From positions 1 to 34,390 of the forward strand of contig NZ_SSWH01000017.1 of NCBI RefSeq assembly GCF_004803505.1: 34,390 nt of DNA, read 5' to 3'. Both the position numbers and the translations under genes were made by a program. The notes under the pieces are model-generated. The model saw only the letters and a program-made list of their open reading frames with translations. It was not told the origin of the DNA and did not search any database. Below, in pieces: positions 7,569 through 15,878 of the stretch (the first letter of the stretch is position 1; every line of letters begins with the position of its first letter). The stretch comes from Arthrobacter echini. Its GTDB lineage: Bacteria; Actinomycetota; Actinomycetes; Actinomycetales; Micrococcaceae.

Positions 7569-8171
7569 TTACTTTTGGGGTGTACGGCTGGTGAGTAGAT
7601 TGGCAAGTTGGTCGGGGTGCCTGGAGGAAACGAGCCAGTACGGTGCCGGGTCTTCCTGGTCGGTGATTTCGACTTTCACGACGGCGTCAATCCATCCCCT
7701 GATACACAGGTAGGTCAATCCGTGCAGGGCTGTGCCACGTTGCGTGGTGGCTTCATCTTTGATGAAGGCCTCGGCTGTGCCGACATACGTCCGGTCGATC
7801 CGGGCGCGGCCCACCTGTAGCACGGTGCGGGTAACCAGGATCGTGGGGGTCGATGTGATCATCATGATCACGAGAATGATCAGGGTGATCACCGATGCCA
7901 CGACCCCGATGGTCATGTCGATCGGGGCGAAGATGACCGCCGGTGCGAAAGCCAAGCCGACAACGATCACCCACACACCGAAGTTTGGGTACAGGCGTTC
8001 TTTCCAGAGGACCGGCTCATCTGTTGGTAGCAGCCCGTCCGCGGTAAGGATGGTTTCCGGGGTAGCCACCGGGGGAGAGGCGCTTTCGCTAGTGGAAGTG
8101 TTTTCGGAAGGCCGGGCAGTCGGAGGGCCGGATGGGGGGATGTTGGCCCTTGGCTCGTGCGGGTGTTGCAT
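7569..8171 (-). CDS. DUF3093-family membrane protein
   Basis: A 200-residue protein with a Ser/Pro-rich N-terminal tail of about 45 residues. Then follow the sequence LWKERLYPNFGVWVIVVG, two adjacent membrane helices (about residues 70-110), and a soluble beta-rich C-terminal domain. That domain contains the actinobacterial DUF3093 pattern: VGRARIDRTYVGTAEAF, RGTALHG, then ITDQEDPAPYWLVSSRHPDQLA. The fold resembles bacterial PH-like domains attached to a membrane anchor, but no biochemical role is established. It starts 28 bp after lgt, suggesting co-transcription. Function here is unknown. Confidence 0.75.
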   Translation of the reverse strand: MQHPHEPRANIPPSGPPTARPSENTSTSESASPPVATPETILTADGLLPTDEPVLWKERLYPNFGVWVIVVGLAFAPAVIFAPIDMTIGVVASVITLIILVIMMITSTPTILVTRTVLQVGRARIDRTYVGTAEAFIKDEATTQRGTALHGLTYLCIRGWIDAVVKVEITDQEDPAPYWLVSSRHPDQLANLLTSRTPQK

Positions 8172-8199
8172 GAGGTGAGTCCTGTCGGTTGATGAGGTG

Positions 8200-9129
8200 T
8201 CAGCGGCCGTGAGGACCGGTAGTGTCGGTCTGCTGTGGCGACAATGCTCGGGCGTCTTGTGGTGAATTTTTGAGTTCCGTGCGGTGCGTGGTGGATCGGG
8301 GCCGATTTTTGCGCCGGAGGAAGAGGGTGGTTGCGGCGAGGAAAAGGATCGCAGAGACCCAGGTGTTGATGCGCAGTCCGAGGATGAGGTTGGCGTAGTC
8401 GGAGCGCATGAGTTCGAAGAAGAACCTGCCTGCGGTGTACAGGGCGACGTACAGTGCCAGCACAGAACCGGCGCCGAGGGTGGTTTTCTTGTCCAGGATG
8501 AGGATCAGTGTTGCTGCAGCCAGGCACCACAGTGACTCATACAAAAAGGTCGGTTCGAAGTATCCGAGGACGACCGGGGCGCCGTCCGCTCCGAGTTTGG
8601 CCCGATTGGTGGCCGGGTCTATGGTGTGAATTTGCAGGGCCCAGGGTGCGGTGGAGGGGTCTCCGTAGAGCTCGTTGTTGAACCAGTTGCCCCACCGGCC
8701 CAAGGCTTGGGCAATGAGGATTGCCGGTGCTGCGGAGTCGGCGAATGCGAGGAAGTTTACGTTGTTCCGGCGGCAGCCGATGTACGCACCGAGTGCCCCG
8801 AGCGCAATTGCCCCCCAGATACCGAGTCCGCCCTCCCAGATCTTGAGGGCGTCCAGTGGGTTCTTTCCGGGCCCGAAGTAGAGCTGGTAGTCGGTGATGA
8901 CGTGGTAGAGCCTGCCGCCGATGATGCCGAAGGGAACAGCCCATGTGACGACGTCTAGCACCTGGCCGGGTTGGCCTCCGCGGGCGTCGAGGCGGCGTCC
9001 GGTGAGCCACACCGCGACGATGATGCCGGCCAGGATGCACAGAGCGTAGAAGTTGATGGTTACCGGGCCAAGAGATAGGGCGCTGATAGTGGGGGAGGGG
9101 AAGTACGAATCAGGCTCTATGACCTTCAT
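8200..9129 (-). CDS. lgt: Prolipoprotein diacylglyceryl transferase
   Basis: A 309-residue polytopic membrane enzyme that moves diacylglycerol from phosphatidylglycerol onto the lipobox cysteine of exported prelipoproteins, the first step of lipoprotein maturation. It has about seven membrane helices. Diagnostic motifs are INFYALCILAGI near the N-terminus, GIIGGRLYHVITDY, WEGGLGIWGAI, and the Lgt signature GRWGNWFNNELYGDPS around residues 145-160, plus FLYESLW. The C-terminal tail is hydrophilic. The clustering is notable: the same strand encodes at least three predicted lipoproteins or lipobox-bearing proteins (TlpA-like, DUF305, F510_1955-type). This may be a second lgt copy dedicated to them. 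Whether another lgt exists in the genome cannot be seen. Confidence 0.95.
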   Translation of the reverse strand: MKVIEPDSYFPSPTISALSLGPVTINFYALCILAGIIVAVWLTGRRLDARGGQPGQVLDVVTWAVPFGIIGGRLYHVITDYQLYFGPGKNPLDALKIWEGGLGIWGAIALGALGAYIGCRRNNVNFLAFADSAAPAILIAQALGRWGNWFNNELYGDPSTAPWALQIHTIDPATNRAKLGADGAPVVLGYFEPTFLYESLWCLAAATLILILDKKTTLGAGSVLALYVALYTAGRFFFELMRSDYANLILGLRINTWVSAILFLAATTLFLRRKNRPRSTTHRTELKNSPQDARALSPQQTDTTGPHGR

Positions 9130-9270
9130 GGGCGATCCAATGTTGGGAGGTTGTACGGGAGGGAGCTTGAGTGGAGGGGCGTGGATGGGCGGAGGAAAGG
9201 GCTGATGGCCGGGGGAGCCGGTGACGTGTCGTGCGAGGGTCTAAGCAGTGCCGGATAGCTGGCTGTGGTG

Positions 9271-9525
9271 CTAAGGGTTTTTCTTTTGGCCTGCGAGGGT
9301 GGCTCCGATGACGAATATCAGGGCTGCTGCGGGGTATCCCACGGCGATGTCCAGTGCCAGACCGGGCTGCTGTTCCGGTGGTGCCAGGTGGGCGATCATG
9401 TGGATGAGGGCGAGGAGTGCGCCGAGGATCATGAGGATCTGCCCGAACCGCAGTTGGCGGTGAAGACGCCGGTAACGGGCGCCCGGGTCGTCAGGGGTTG
9501 AATCGGAGGCTGAGTTAGGGGACAT
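9271..9525 (-). CDS. Small two-helix membrane protein between resB and lgt
   Basis: An 84-residue protein with a hydrophilic N-terminus (SDSTPDDPGARYRRLHRQLRFGQ, written here without the first seven residues) and two membrane helices: ILMILGALLALIHMIAHLA and GLALDIAVGYPAAALIFVIG. A basic tail, GQKKNP, follows. The start ATG at 9525 lies inside the end of resB, an 11-bp overlap that suggests translational coupling and therefore a shared role. The first helix contains two His (IHMIAH). That is compatible with metal or heme contact, but this is speculation. I do not recognise a named family. Confidence 0.65.
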   Translation of the reverse strand: MSPNSASDSTPDDPGARYRRLHRQLRFGQILMILGALLALIHMIAHLAPPEQQPGLALDIAVGYPAAALIFVIGATLAGQKKNP

Positions 9526-11170
9526 GGTGGGCCTTTCCGGTGGGGTGTGCTGTGGCTGGTAGCGAAGCTGCGGCCGGCCAGCGGCTGATGAGCCGGGCAC
9601 GGATCTTGGCGGCTTCGGCTTTGAGCCCGTGGTCTTCGCCGCGGGCGAGGAAACCGTATTCGAGCTCGGTGGTCCCATCAGGGTTCGTGTGTGCTGTGAT
9701 CCAGGCCCTTCTGCGGGCGGTGACGAGGGAGAGGATCAGCCCGGTGAGGGCCAGCGTGGAGAAGACCAGGGCGCCGATCTTCCCGGGGTCATAGGTGATG
9801 TCCAGGGCGATGAAGCGTTTGAGTCCGTCGAAGGTGATGGATCCCTTGCCGTCGGGCAAGTCGTAGGTTTGTTCGGCGCCCAGGACGATACCGCCGGCGG
9901 GGTTGTCCCGCCCATTGAGCTGGGTCAGGTCGGTGGTGTCGAGCTGGTACACGGAGACCGGGGTGCCGTCGTCCAAGCCCAGGTCTCCGTAGTAGGAGTT
10001 CAGGTTCAGTTGGGGGTTGAACGGGTCCGGGTCGGATCCGAAGGCAAGCCCGGTGCTGTCCACGACGGCGGTGGGCAGGAAGAAGCCCACGAACCCCAGT
10101 TGCTCGGGCTGGGCATCGGGGGCTTTGATCACGACCGTCGAGGTGTAGGCGGTGTCTGTTGGCTGTGACGGGACGGGACCTGAGAAGGCGATGTTCCCCT
10201 CGCCGTCACGGACCGTAATGAGGGGCGCGTACCCGTTGCCGACCAGGTAGATGTTCGCTCCACCGATGCCGATAGGGGAGTTGACCTTCAGGGTCTGGTC
10301 AACCGGGGCTGCTGCCGGGTTCTCCTGCACTGTCATGGCGGCGGTGAAGTCCAGGGGCTGGCCGTAGGTGGCGGGTTCGTCGCGGTTGAAGACCACGTCG
10401 AAGTCTTTGAGGGTCAGGGCGAACGGGGTCAGGGAGTTCTCATCGAAGTTGGTTCCTGGTGCGAAGGAGTCGTAGCCGATAAGGGAGTTGGTGAATCCCT
10501 CCCCTTCGACGATCAGTTTCTGGCCCCGGTAGCCGAACATGCCGCCGACCGCGACGGACACCAGGACACCGATGAGCGCGGTGTGAAACAGGAGATTTCC
10601 TGCTTCCTTGGTAAAACCGCGCTCGGCACCAACAGAGGGCTGACTGGTGTCCATGTCACGGGTGTTCACCCGGTACCCGGATTTCTTGAGCAGGAGGGCC
10701 GCATCCGCGATCGCGTCACCCGGTGTGGGCGCCTCCGACGTTTTCTCGGACGGGTTGCTGTGCAGGGTGAGGTACCCGTGCTGGGGGAGGCGGGACAGGT
10801 TCCGGGGGGTTCGCGGTGGTGGGGCTTTGAGTGACTTGAGGTGGGCGCGGGTGCGCGGGATGACGCATCCGACGAGGGAGGTGAAGAGCAGTAGGTAGAT
10901 GGCCGAGAACCAGACCGAGGAGAACACATCGAAGAGCTGGAAGCGGTCCAGCCATGGCCCGGTGTCAGGATTGTCCTTAAGGTATTGGGTGACGACGGCG
11001 GGGTTCGCGGGGCGCTGCGGGAACAACGATCCGGGGACGGCGGCGACGGCGAGCAGCAGGAGCAGCTGCAGGGCGGTGCGCATGCTGGTCAGTTGCCGCC
11101 ATACCCACCGCAGCATCCCCAGGGGACCGAGCGTAGGAAGGGTCGTTTCGGTCCCGGCCTTAGACGCCAT
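9515..11170 (-). CDS. resB: ResB-like cytochrome c biogenesis protein
   Basis: A 551-residue membrane protein of the ResB/CcsB family, the System II factor that with ResC/CcsA delivers heme to apocytochrome c outside the membrane. The N-terminus has RWVWRQLTSMRTALQLLLLLA, a first helix in the family style. PGSLFPQRP follows, then a second helix, a third around FHTALIGVLVSVAVGG, a large extracytoplasmic domain and a final helix (GALVFSTLALTGLILSLVTA). The gene overlaps the TlpA-like gene upstream by 11 bp and the small membrane gene downstream by 11 bp. No ccsA/resC is in the window. Either the partner lies elsewhere or ResB here serves another heme or redox task. Confidence 0.92.
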   Translation of the reverse strand: MASKAGTETTLPTLGPLGMLRWVWRQLTSMRTALQLLLLLAVAAVPGSLFPQRPANPAVVTQYLKDNPDTGPWLDRFQLFDVFSSVWFSAIYLLLFTSLVGCVIPRTRAHLKSLKAPPPRTPRNLSRLPQHGYLTLHSNPSEKTSEAPTPGDAIADAALLLKKSGYRVNTRDMDTSQPSVGAERGFTKEAGNLLFHTALIGVLVSVAVGGMFGYRGQKLIVEGEGFTNSLIGYDSFAPGTNFDENSLTPFALTLKDFDVVFNRDEPATYGQPLDFTAAMTVQENPAAAPVDQTLKVNSPIGIGGANIYLVGNGYAPLITVRDGEGNIAFSGPVPSQPTDTAYTSTVVIKAPDAQPEQLGFVGFFLPTAVVDSTGLAFGSDPDPFNPQLNLNSYYGDLGLDDGTPVSVYQLDTTDLTQLNGRDNPAGGIVLGAEQTYDLPDGKGSITFDGLKRFIALDITYDPGKIGALVFSTLALTGLILSLVTARRRAWITAHTNPDGTTELEYGFLARGEDHGLKAEAAKIRARLISRWPAAASLPATAHPTGKAHHVP

Positions 11171-12008
11171 CGCCTATCCCTCCACCCGGATCCCCAGAAT
11201 CCCCGGGTTTCCTGGAATCAGTGGGAGTGCCCGCAGTGGGAGGCTCGGTGGCTTCCACTTGGCTGGGTGAGGGCTGGTCGGGTACAGGCTGACCCTGGGC
11301 GGGCTGGTCCGGTGAGGGTTGGGCGAGAGCGTCGGTGATGAGGGTGCGCAGGGTGCTTTCTTCGGCGAGGCCGAGGATCCGCGCTGCGACACGGCCGTCC
11401 CGGTCCAGGACGAGGGTTGTCGGTACAGCCTGCGGGGGCACGTACTGGGTAAGGCTGAGCAGTAGCTTGCCGTCGCGGTCCTCGAAGCTGGGGTAGGTGA
11501 TACCGAAGGTCCGCTCGAAAGCGTCGGCGGTCGGTTTCTCGTCGCGGACATTGATGCCGTAGAACCGCACTCCGTCGGGGGTGAAGCGTGTGCTCAGGGC
11601 TGCCAGGGTTGGTGCTTCAGCGCGGCAGGGTGCGCAGGCGGCGTACCAGACGTTGAGGACCACCACGTCCCCGGCCCAGTCGGTGGAATTGACGGTGCTG
11701 CCATCGAAAAGGGTGCCTTGGACATCGACCGGTTCACCCCGGGCCTCGGGAGCATATTCGGCGACGGAACCGTCCCCTGCGATGTAGTTCTTGTTGTCAC
11801 CGGCACGGGCCTGCGCGGCAAGGGGATCCTCAGCGGCACACCCGGTGAGAACAATCGAGGCCAGGACCGCTGCTACGGCCAGCATCCTGCCCCATCGGCG
11901 AGAACCCGCGGCTACCTGTCGGGCCGGTTCCCGTCGGGCTGGTTTCGGTGAGGCCGGTGCGGGCGGCCTTGTGTCTGATAGATGCGCTTTTATAAGGGGA
12001 TCTTTCAC
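11160..12008 (-). CDS. TlpA/ResA-like thioredoxin lipoprotein
   Basis: A 282-residue extracytoplasmic thiol-disulfide protein. From GTG 12008 there is a basic, Pro-rich cytoplasmic segment, then a signal helix ending in the lipobox LTGC (Cys57). The AhpC/TSA-Redoxin fold follows, with the active site WYAACAPCRAEAP (Cys125/Cys128). VPTTLVLDRDGRVA supplies the conserved cis-Pro. A Pro/Gln-rich tail ends the protein. In cytochrome c System II such proteins reduce the heme-binding cysteines using electrons from CcdA; some paralogues serve copper insertion or scavenging. GAAAGGACGAG sits before the chosen start. The 40 residues ahead of the signal helix are long, so a later start is possible. It is coupled to resB by overlap. 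Confidence 0.9.
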   Translation of the reverse strand: MKDPLIKAHLSDTRPPAPASPKPARREPARQVAAGSRRWGRMLAVAAVLASIVLTGCAAEDPLAAQARAGDNKNYIAGDGSVAEYAPEARGEPVDVQGTLFDGSTVNSTDWAGDVVVLNVWYAACAPCRAEAPTLAALSTRFTPDGVRFYGINVRDEKPTADAFERTFGITYPSFEDRDGKLLLSLTQYVPPQAVPTTLVLDRDGRVAARILGLAEESTLRTLITDALAQPSPDQPAQGQPVPDQPSPSQVEATEPPTAGTPTDSRKPGDSGDPGGGIGDGV

Positions 12009-12084
12009 GTCTCGTCCTTTCCTAGAAAATGTCGTGCCGACGGGGCGGTGGGGGACACGCGGAGTCCGCTGTATGAAGTGGGCT

Positions 12085-12834
12085 TTAGACGGGGGTGAGG
12101 AAGGTGCCTGCGAGGTTTTGCAGCTGGTAGATCCAGAGCATCCAGATGCCGCTGACCATGAGGACGCCGACGAGGATGAGCAGGAAACCGCCAATGAGGT
12201 TGAAGGCGCGGATGTGCCGGCGGACGAACGCAAGGGTGGTGCTCACCCATTGCACTCCGAGGGCGACGAGCAGAAAGGGAATGCCTAATCCGAGGCAGTA
12301 AACAAAGCCAAGGATCGCGCCCCGCCATGCGGTTCCGGTGGTGGTACTCAGTGCTAGGACGGCGCTGAGGGTGGGGCCCATGCAGGGGGTCCACCCCAGC
12401 CCGAATACGATGCCCAACACAGGTGCGCCGGCGATGCCGGTGCGTGGTCGCCAGTTGAGTTTCAGGTTCTGCTGGAAGAAGGACAGGCGTCCGACGAGGA
12501 CGAGCCCCATGATGATGACGAACACACCCAACACCCTGATGAGGGGGTCCTGCCAGCGCAGAAGCCATGAACCCATGACGCCGAACGCGGCCCCGTAGAG
12601 GGTGAAAACGAGGGCAAAGCCGAGGATGAACAGGCCTACCCCGGTCAGGACCCGTCGTCGGTTGTCCGGACGCCCGGGCTCGGTAAGGCCGGAGACGTAT
12701 CCCAAGTACCCGGGAACGAGGGGAAGGATGCACGGTGAGAGGAACGAGACGATGCCGGCGACCATGGCCAGCGGGATCGCCGCCAGAAGAGCACCTGACT
12801 GGACGGTATCAGCGAAGAACTCTCCGATCGTCAC
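12085..12834 (-). CDS. ccdA: CcdA-type cytochrome c biogenesis / thiol electron transporter
   Basis: A 249-residue polytopic protein of the DsbD/CcdA family. It passes reducing equivalents from cytoplasmic thioredoxin to extracytoplasmic thiol proteins such as the TlpA-like product next door. The two redox cysteines are in the hallmark repeats [14 protein letters not shown] (first helix) and [15 protein letters not shown] (fourth helix). About six helices are visible. I chose GTG 12834 because GGAGG lies nine bases upstream; a longer reading to 12882 lacks support. It is followed 76 bp later by the TlpA-like gene. The ccdA-tlpA-resB order is a normal System II arrangement apart from the missing ccsA. 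Confidence 0.93.
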   Translation of the reverse strand: MTIGEFFADTVQSGALLAAIPLAMVAGIVSFLSPCILPLVPGYLGYVSGLTEPGRPDNRRRVLTGVGLFILGFALVFTLYGAAFGVMGSWLLRWQDPLIRVLGVFVIIMGLVLVGRLSFFQQNLKLNWRPRTGIAGAPVLGIVFGLGWTPCMGPTLSAVLALSTTTGTAWRGAILGFVYCLGLGIPFLLVALGVQWVSTTLAFVRRHIRAFNLIGGFLLILVGVLMVSGIWMLWIYQLQNLAGTFLTPV

Positions 12835-12960
12835 GGTTGTGAACCTCCACGCAACCCCATCACCGGAGCCTCGCCGAAGCATTCCACGGGGCGGCTACGG
12901 TTTGAACCGCCCCGATACGACCGTTGTCCTGATGCCGTGACCTAGACATGTTTTCCTTGC

Positions 12961-13851
12961 TCATGTGGTAGCCGGAACGGTGGTGGCGAAGGTCTGCCCG
13001 CCGTCGGTGGATTGCTCGAGCCCGTTCTCCGTCGTCACCCAGATATCCATACCCTCAGGTGTTTCGGCCGCTGCCACAGCTGAAGGTTGCCCGGAGACTT
13101 TCCCCATCTCAGCCCAGGTGAGGCCTTCATCGGAGCTTTTCATGACCTCACCGGTAGGAAGGACACCAATGATGGTGGATTCAGAGGTGACCGCGGCGAC
13201 AAGGACGATAGGTGCGCCTGCGTCCTTCGTCCAGGTCCGTCCCGCATCGAGGGAGCGGTAGATCCCGTCCTCGGTCGTTGCGATGGCGACCTCGCTGGCA
13301 GGGTTGCCGGCAAGGTTGTACGGGCTGATCTGGGTGGTGGTATCCGTCCATTGGCCGCCGTCCGGGCTGACCTTCAATGCGCCGTCGAACCCGATGATGC
13401 CATCCTTGACGGCGGTCAGCGTGTGGAAATCCGACTCACCTCCCAGAGCTACCTGTTCCCAGATCTGTCCGTCGGAGGAGCGAATCAGTCCTACCGGGTT
13501 CGGCAGATCCACGCCGGAACCGGGATGGCCGGAGGCAAGGTATTTACCCCCGCCGGTGATGGTGAAGCCCATCAGGTCGATGTTCGCGCCAACAGACTGC
13601 ACGTCCGCGCCGTGCACTTCGAAGAGCCCTTCGTGGGAGGCAATCAGCACCTCTTGTGTGCCTGGCTTTACGACCAGACCGTGTACGTGAGTTGGGTACG
13701 CCGGGGCGGGCGTGGAGGATCCAGCGGATTCCGAAGCTGGCTGGGCTGCGCACGAGACCGTGGTGAGCAGCAGAGCCAGGGACAGGCTGATCCTTCCCGG
13801 GGTAAGGACACGGGTGCGGGAAGAGGTGAGGGATGAGGCAAGGAAAGGCAC
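12961..13851 (-). CDS. F510_1955-type glycosylhydrolase-like (BNR/beta-propeller) lipoprotein
   Basis: A 296-residue exported protein. The N-terminal signal (RISLSLALLLTTVSCAAQ) ends in a lipobox-like TVSC. A low-complexity Ser/Pro linker follows, then THVHGLVVKPGTQEVLIASHEGLFEV. The rest has repeats of the BNR/sialidase type: SSDGQIWEQV, SPDGGQWTDT, SLDAGRTWTK, SSDEGLTWAEM and STDGGQTFAT. These predict a beta-propeller. Actinobacterial relatives are named F510_1955-family glycosylhydrolases, although no catalytic activity is established that I know of. They often lie near DUF305 and copper genes, as here. The start is the GTG at 13851, with a weak ribosome-binding site. A strong hairpin separates it from the DUF305 gene upstream, so its expression may be partly uncoupled. 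Confidence 0.75.
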   Translation of the reverse strand: MPFLASSLTSSRTRVLTPGRISLSLALLLTTVSCAAQPASESAGSSTPAPAYPTHVHGLVVKPGTQEVLIASHEGLFEVHGADVQSVGANIDLMGFTITGGGKYLASGHPGSGVDLPNPVGLIRSSDGQIWEQVALGGESDFHTLTAVKDGIIGFDGALKVSPDGGQWTDTTTQISPYNLAGNPASEVAIATTEDGIYRSLDAGRTWTKDAGAPIVLVAAVTSESTIIGVLPTGEVMKSSDEGLTWAEMGKVSGQPSAVAAAETPEGMDIWVTTENGLEQSTDGGQTFATTVPATT

Positions 13852-14114
13852 GGGGTGTTCTTCCGATCAGTAACTGCGGCCAACGCTGCAACGGATCCGG
13901 TGCTTCCAATCACCTGGATGGGTAGGCCCATGTGAAGAGCAGTGGGGGAAGCAGCGGAATCCGGGGCAGCGGTACAGGCAGGGATGAGAAGCTGACTAGC
14001 ACCCGTGCTGGACGGGTGAGGTTCGCGCATGTTGGCTATGCCAGCAGATGCAGGGTGCGACACCGAAGGTGGTAGGCAAGGAGCTGCCAAGGAACCCACG
14101 AGGAGCCACCGGCA

Positions 14115-14153
14115 AACCCAGGGTGTCGGGAGCGGGTCCCCGCACCCTGGGTT
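14115..14153 (-). terminator. Strong hairpin terminator/attenuator after the DUF305 gene
   Basis: AACCCAGGGTG (14115-14125) pairs perfectly with CACCCTGGGTT (14143-14153). An inner CGGGA/TCCC pairing extends the stem. It begins nine bases beyond the DUF305 stop. Only a short T-run follows on the minus strand, so it may reduce rather than abolish read-through into the F510_1955-type gene. Confidence 0.7.
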
Positions 14154-14161
14154 AGGGGGTG

Positions 14162-14860
14162 TTACTTCTGCTCGAGGAGAGTCGACATCTCGTCGATTTC
14201 GGCCTGCTGGGTCTCGACGATGGTTTCGGCCATCTCCACGGCGTCGGGGAACATGCCGTCCTCGATTTCGGTTTGCGCCATTTCAATGGCGCCACGGTGG
14301 TGGGCGGTCATGGACTCCAGGAACATGGTTTCGGCTTCGGTTCCCTCGGCAGCGTCAAGGGACGTCATGTCCTCGTCGCTCATCATGCCGTCCATCGAAC
14401 CCATCTCGGAGTCCATGCCTTCCATACTCTGCATGCTTTCCATGCCTTCTTCGGTCATTTCCATCGGCTCGCCCCATGCCTCAAGCCAGCCGGTCAGCTC
14501 TTCGATTTCCGGGTCTTGGGCTTCCTTGATTTGTGTAGCGAGGTCCGTCACTGCCGGGTCGATGTTCTCCTTGTCCAGGAGCATGTCGCTCATCTCGACA
14601 GCCTGCCGGTGGTGCGGCAGCATCATCTGAGCGAACATCACATCGGCATCGTTGTGTTCGGCCATGGCCTCGGCAGAAGCGCTTGAGGTCGCCTCCATGC
14701 TCGACTCTGCGGAAGCCGAGGAGCTTGGGACGGCCGCGGCGGGGCTTTCCGTACCCATGTCGATTCCCTCCGTGTCGCCGCCGGAGGAGGAACCACAAGC
14801 GGACAAGGTGAGGACAGCGACGGCGGAGAGGGCAGTCAGGGTCGCAAAACGGTGCTTCAT
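14162..14860 (-). CDS. DUF305 lipoprotein with Met-rich insert
   Basis: A 232-residue lipoprotein with signal and lipobox LSAC (Cys22), a Ser/Ala-rich linker, then the DUF305 domain (ferritin-like helical fold). Its two halves each carry the family's His pair: MMLPHHRQAVEM (His83/84) and MTAHHRGAIEM (His187/188). Between them, residues 133-165 are extremely Met- and acid-rich (for example MESMQSMEGMDSEMGSMDGMM), a pattern seen in extracytoplasmic Cu(I)-binding proteins. DUF305 proteins recur in copper-resistance loci and are thought to bind metal outside the membrane. AAGGACT precedes the ATG. The gene is second after a CsoR-like operator, which supports copper control. Confidence 0.88.
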   Translation of the reverse strand: MKHRFATLTALSAVAVLTLSACGSSSGGDTEGIDMGTESPAAAVPSSSASAESSMEATSSASAEAMAEHNDADVMFAQMMLPHHRQAVEMSDMLLDKENIDPAVTDLATQIKEAQDPEIEELTGWLEAWGEPMEMTEEGMESMQSMEGMDSEMGSMDGMMSDEDMTSLDAAEGTEAETMFLESMTAHHRGAIEMAQTEIEDGMFPDAVEMAETIVETQQAEIDEMSTLLEQK

Positions 14861-14980
14861 GAAAGATCAGTCCTTAAAACGTGAGACACGTATGGTTCGG
14901 GGGAAGTGCTGTTTCAGTCGTCATTCTGATCCCGCAATGTAGCGGGGCAGGACGGCGGGAGATCGCGGGGATCACCCGTT

Positions 14981-15535
14981 TTATGTCCGACTGATGGACA
15001 GCTGAACCAAGGAGACTGTTCGGGGTCTGAAGGTCGGTAGGGCGGTGAGTACAGGAGGGCCCCGTAGTAAGGTCCATCGGGAAATAAGAGAAGAGCGCAA
15101 CCAGTAGAGGCCAGCAGCGCCGACCGCCAAAAGCGCGGCCATGCATATCGCGGCCATCATGACATGGCTGTTAGGGCAGATACTGGCGCATGAAGAGCTG
15201 TCAAATGAACCGTGGTCGGTTGCCGTGCTGGCCGCCGCCAGCACCTGACCATCCGCACCTACACCTACACCTGCACTGGAGCCCGTGTGGGGTCCGTCGA
15301 GGTGACTAGCTAGTGAGTTGGTCAGTGCAGCAGGTACCACCGATGACACGGGTGAGACAGCGGAGGCAGGTGAGGCGGTGGTGTAAGCGGGGACGCTAAG
15401 AGTGGCGGGCCCCGGTCCCACCCAGAGGTGCATGGCTAGAACCCCGGCCAGGAGGGCCAGCAAGCGCAGCGCCCATCCGATTGCGAGGCGGGACCCGGCA
15501 AGTCGTGGACTCTGAGGAAGGAGCAGGTGATTCAT
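14981..15535 (-). CDS. DUF6153-like membrane protein
   Basis: A 184-residue protein with an N-terminal membrane helix (IGWALRLLALLAGVLAMHLWVG), a long Ser/Ala/Val-rich extracytoplasmic region, and a second helix (MMAAICMAALLAVGAAGLYWL). A short basic tail rich in Arg and Thr follows. SSCASICPNSHVMMAAIC, with three Cys, a His and two Met before and in the second helix, resembles the conserved segment of actinobacterial DUF6153 proteins and could ligate metal (inference). I chose ATG 15535 because AGGAAGG lies just upstream. It is the first gene of the minus-strand cluster, about 85 bp from a CsoR-like operator, and followed by the Met-rich DUF305 gene. Function unknown; copper-related by context. 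Confidence 0.6.
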   Translation of the reverse strand: MNHLLLPQSPRLAGSRLAIGWALRLLALLAGVLAMHLWVGPGPATLSVPAYTTASPASAVSPVSSVVPAALTNSLASHLDGPHTGSSAGVGVGADGQVLAAASTATDHGSFDSSSCASICPNSHVMMAAICMAALLAVGAAGLYWLRSSLISRWTLLRGPPVLTALPTFRPRTVSLVQLSISRT

Positions 15536-15619
15536 TGGCCCCTTCCTCGGTCCGTTGTCAGGCAAGCTCTACTCTCAGTTTCATTGTCTACGTCTGACTT
15601 ATAACGTACACACTGACGA

Positions 15620-15638
15620 ATTATACCCCCATGGGGTA
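15620..15638 (-). promoter_or_regulatory. CsoR-like operator overlapping the -10 box of the DUF6153/DUF305 cluster
   Basis: TACCCC-CAT-GGGGTA spans 15624-15638, a perfect palindrome in its 6-bp arms. On the minus strand its last TA is the start of TATAAT (15625-15620), an ideal -10 box. Spacing, arm sequence and position relative to the -10 match the site in front of csoR. Repression by apo-CsoR and release by Cu(I) is the expected behaviour (established for CsoR, inferred here). Confidence 0.7.
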
Positions 15639-15681
15639 ATCTCGTTTTCTCCCCACGTTTGCGTACGAACGAAGGAGTGAC

Positions 15682-15707
15682 GGGTAGCGTCCCGAGGGGT
15701 AGCGTCC
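15682..15707. repeat. Tandem direct repeat GGGTAGCGTCC x2 upstream of nuoA
   Basis: GGGTAGCGTCC occurs at 15682-15692 and again at 15697-15707, with a 15-base period. It lies in the divergent intergenic region between the DUF6153 gene and the complex I-like operon. It could be a binding site for a regulator of the plus-strand operon. I could not fix a clear promoter for that operon. Confidence 0.5.
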
Positions 15708-15878
15708 TGAGTTGCGTGATCTGCCGGTGGCCGTCTGGCGCCCCGGCCCCGTCGGAACCTGACCAACGCTTCACTTTCTGCGCAGCGAAAGGCTGTCGGT
15801 TTGCAGATGACCTACCGACGTATGACGGTTGAAACGAGTGCGACGGTGGTTCTCGAAACTTGCCCCTAGGAGGTCAAT

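Noticed and set aside
12005..12733. Long minus-strand frame overlapping ccdA (242 residues)
   Set aside because: It is Arg/Pro/His-rich in the manner of out-of-frame high-GC DNA, and ccdA in the correct frame has clear family motifs.
7001..15535. Reading the minus-strand cluster as a complete cytochrome c System II operon
   Set aside because: No ccsA/resC and no apocytochrome gene is present, so only a partial System II can be claimed.
15639..15878. A CsoR-like operator directly controlling the nuoA promoter
   Set aside because: GAGGGGTAG near 15,695 has only one half of the motif. No second 15-bp palindrome is present on the nuoA side, so copper control of that operon is not shown by the sequence.
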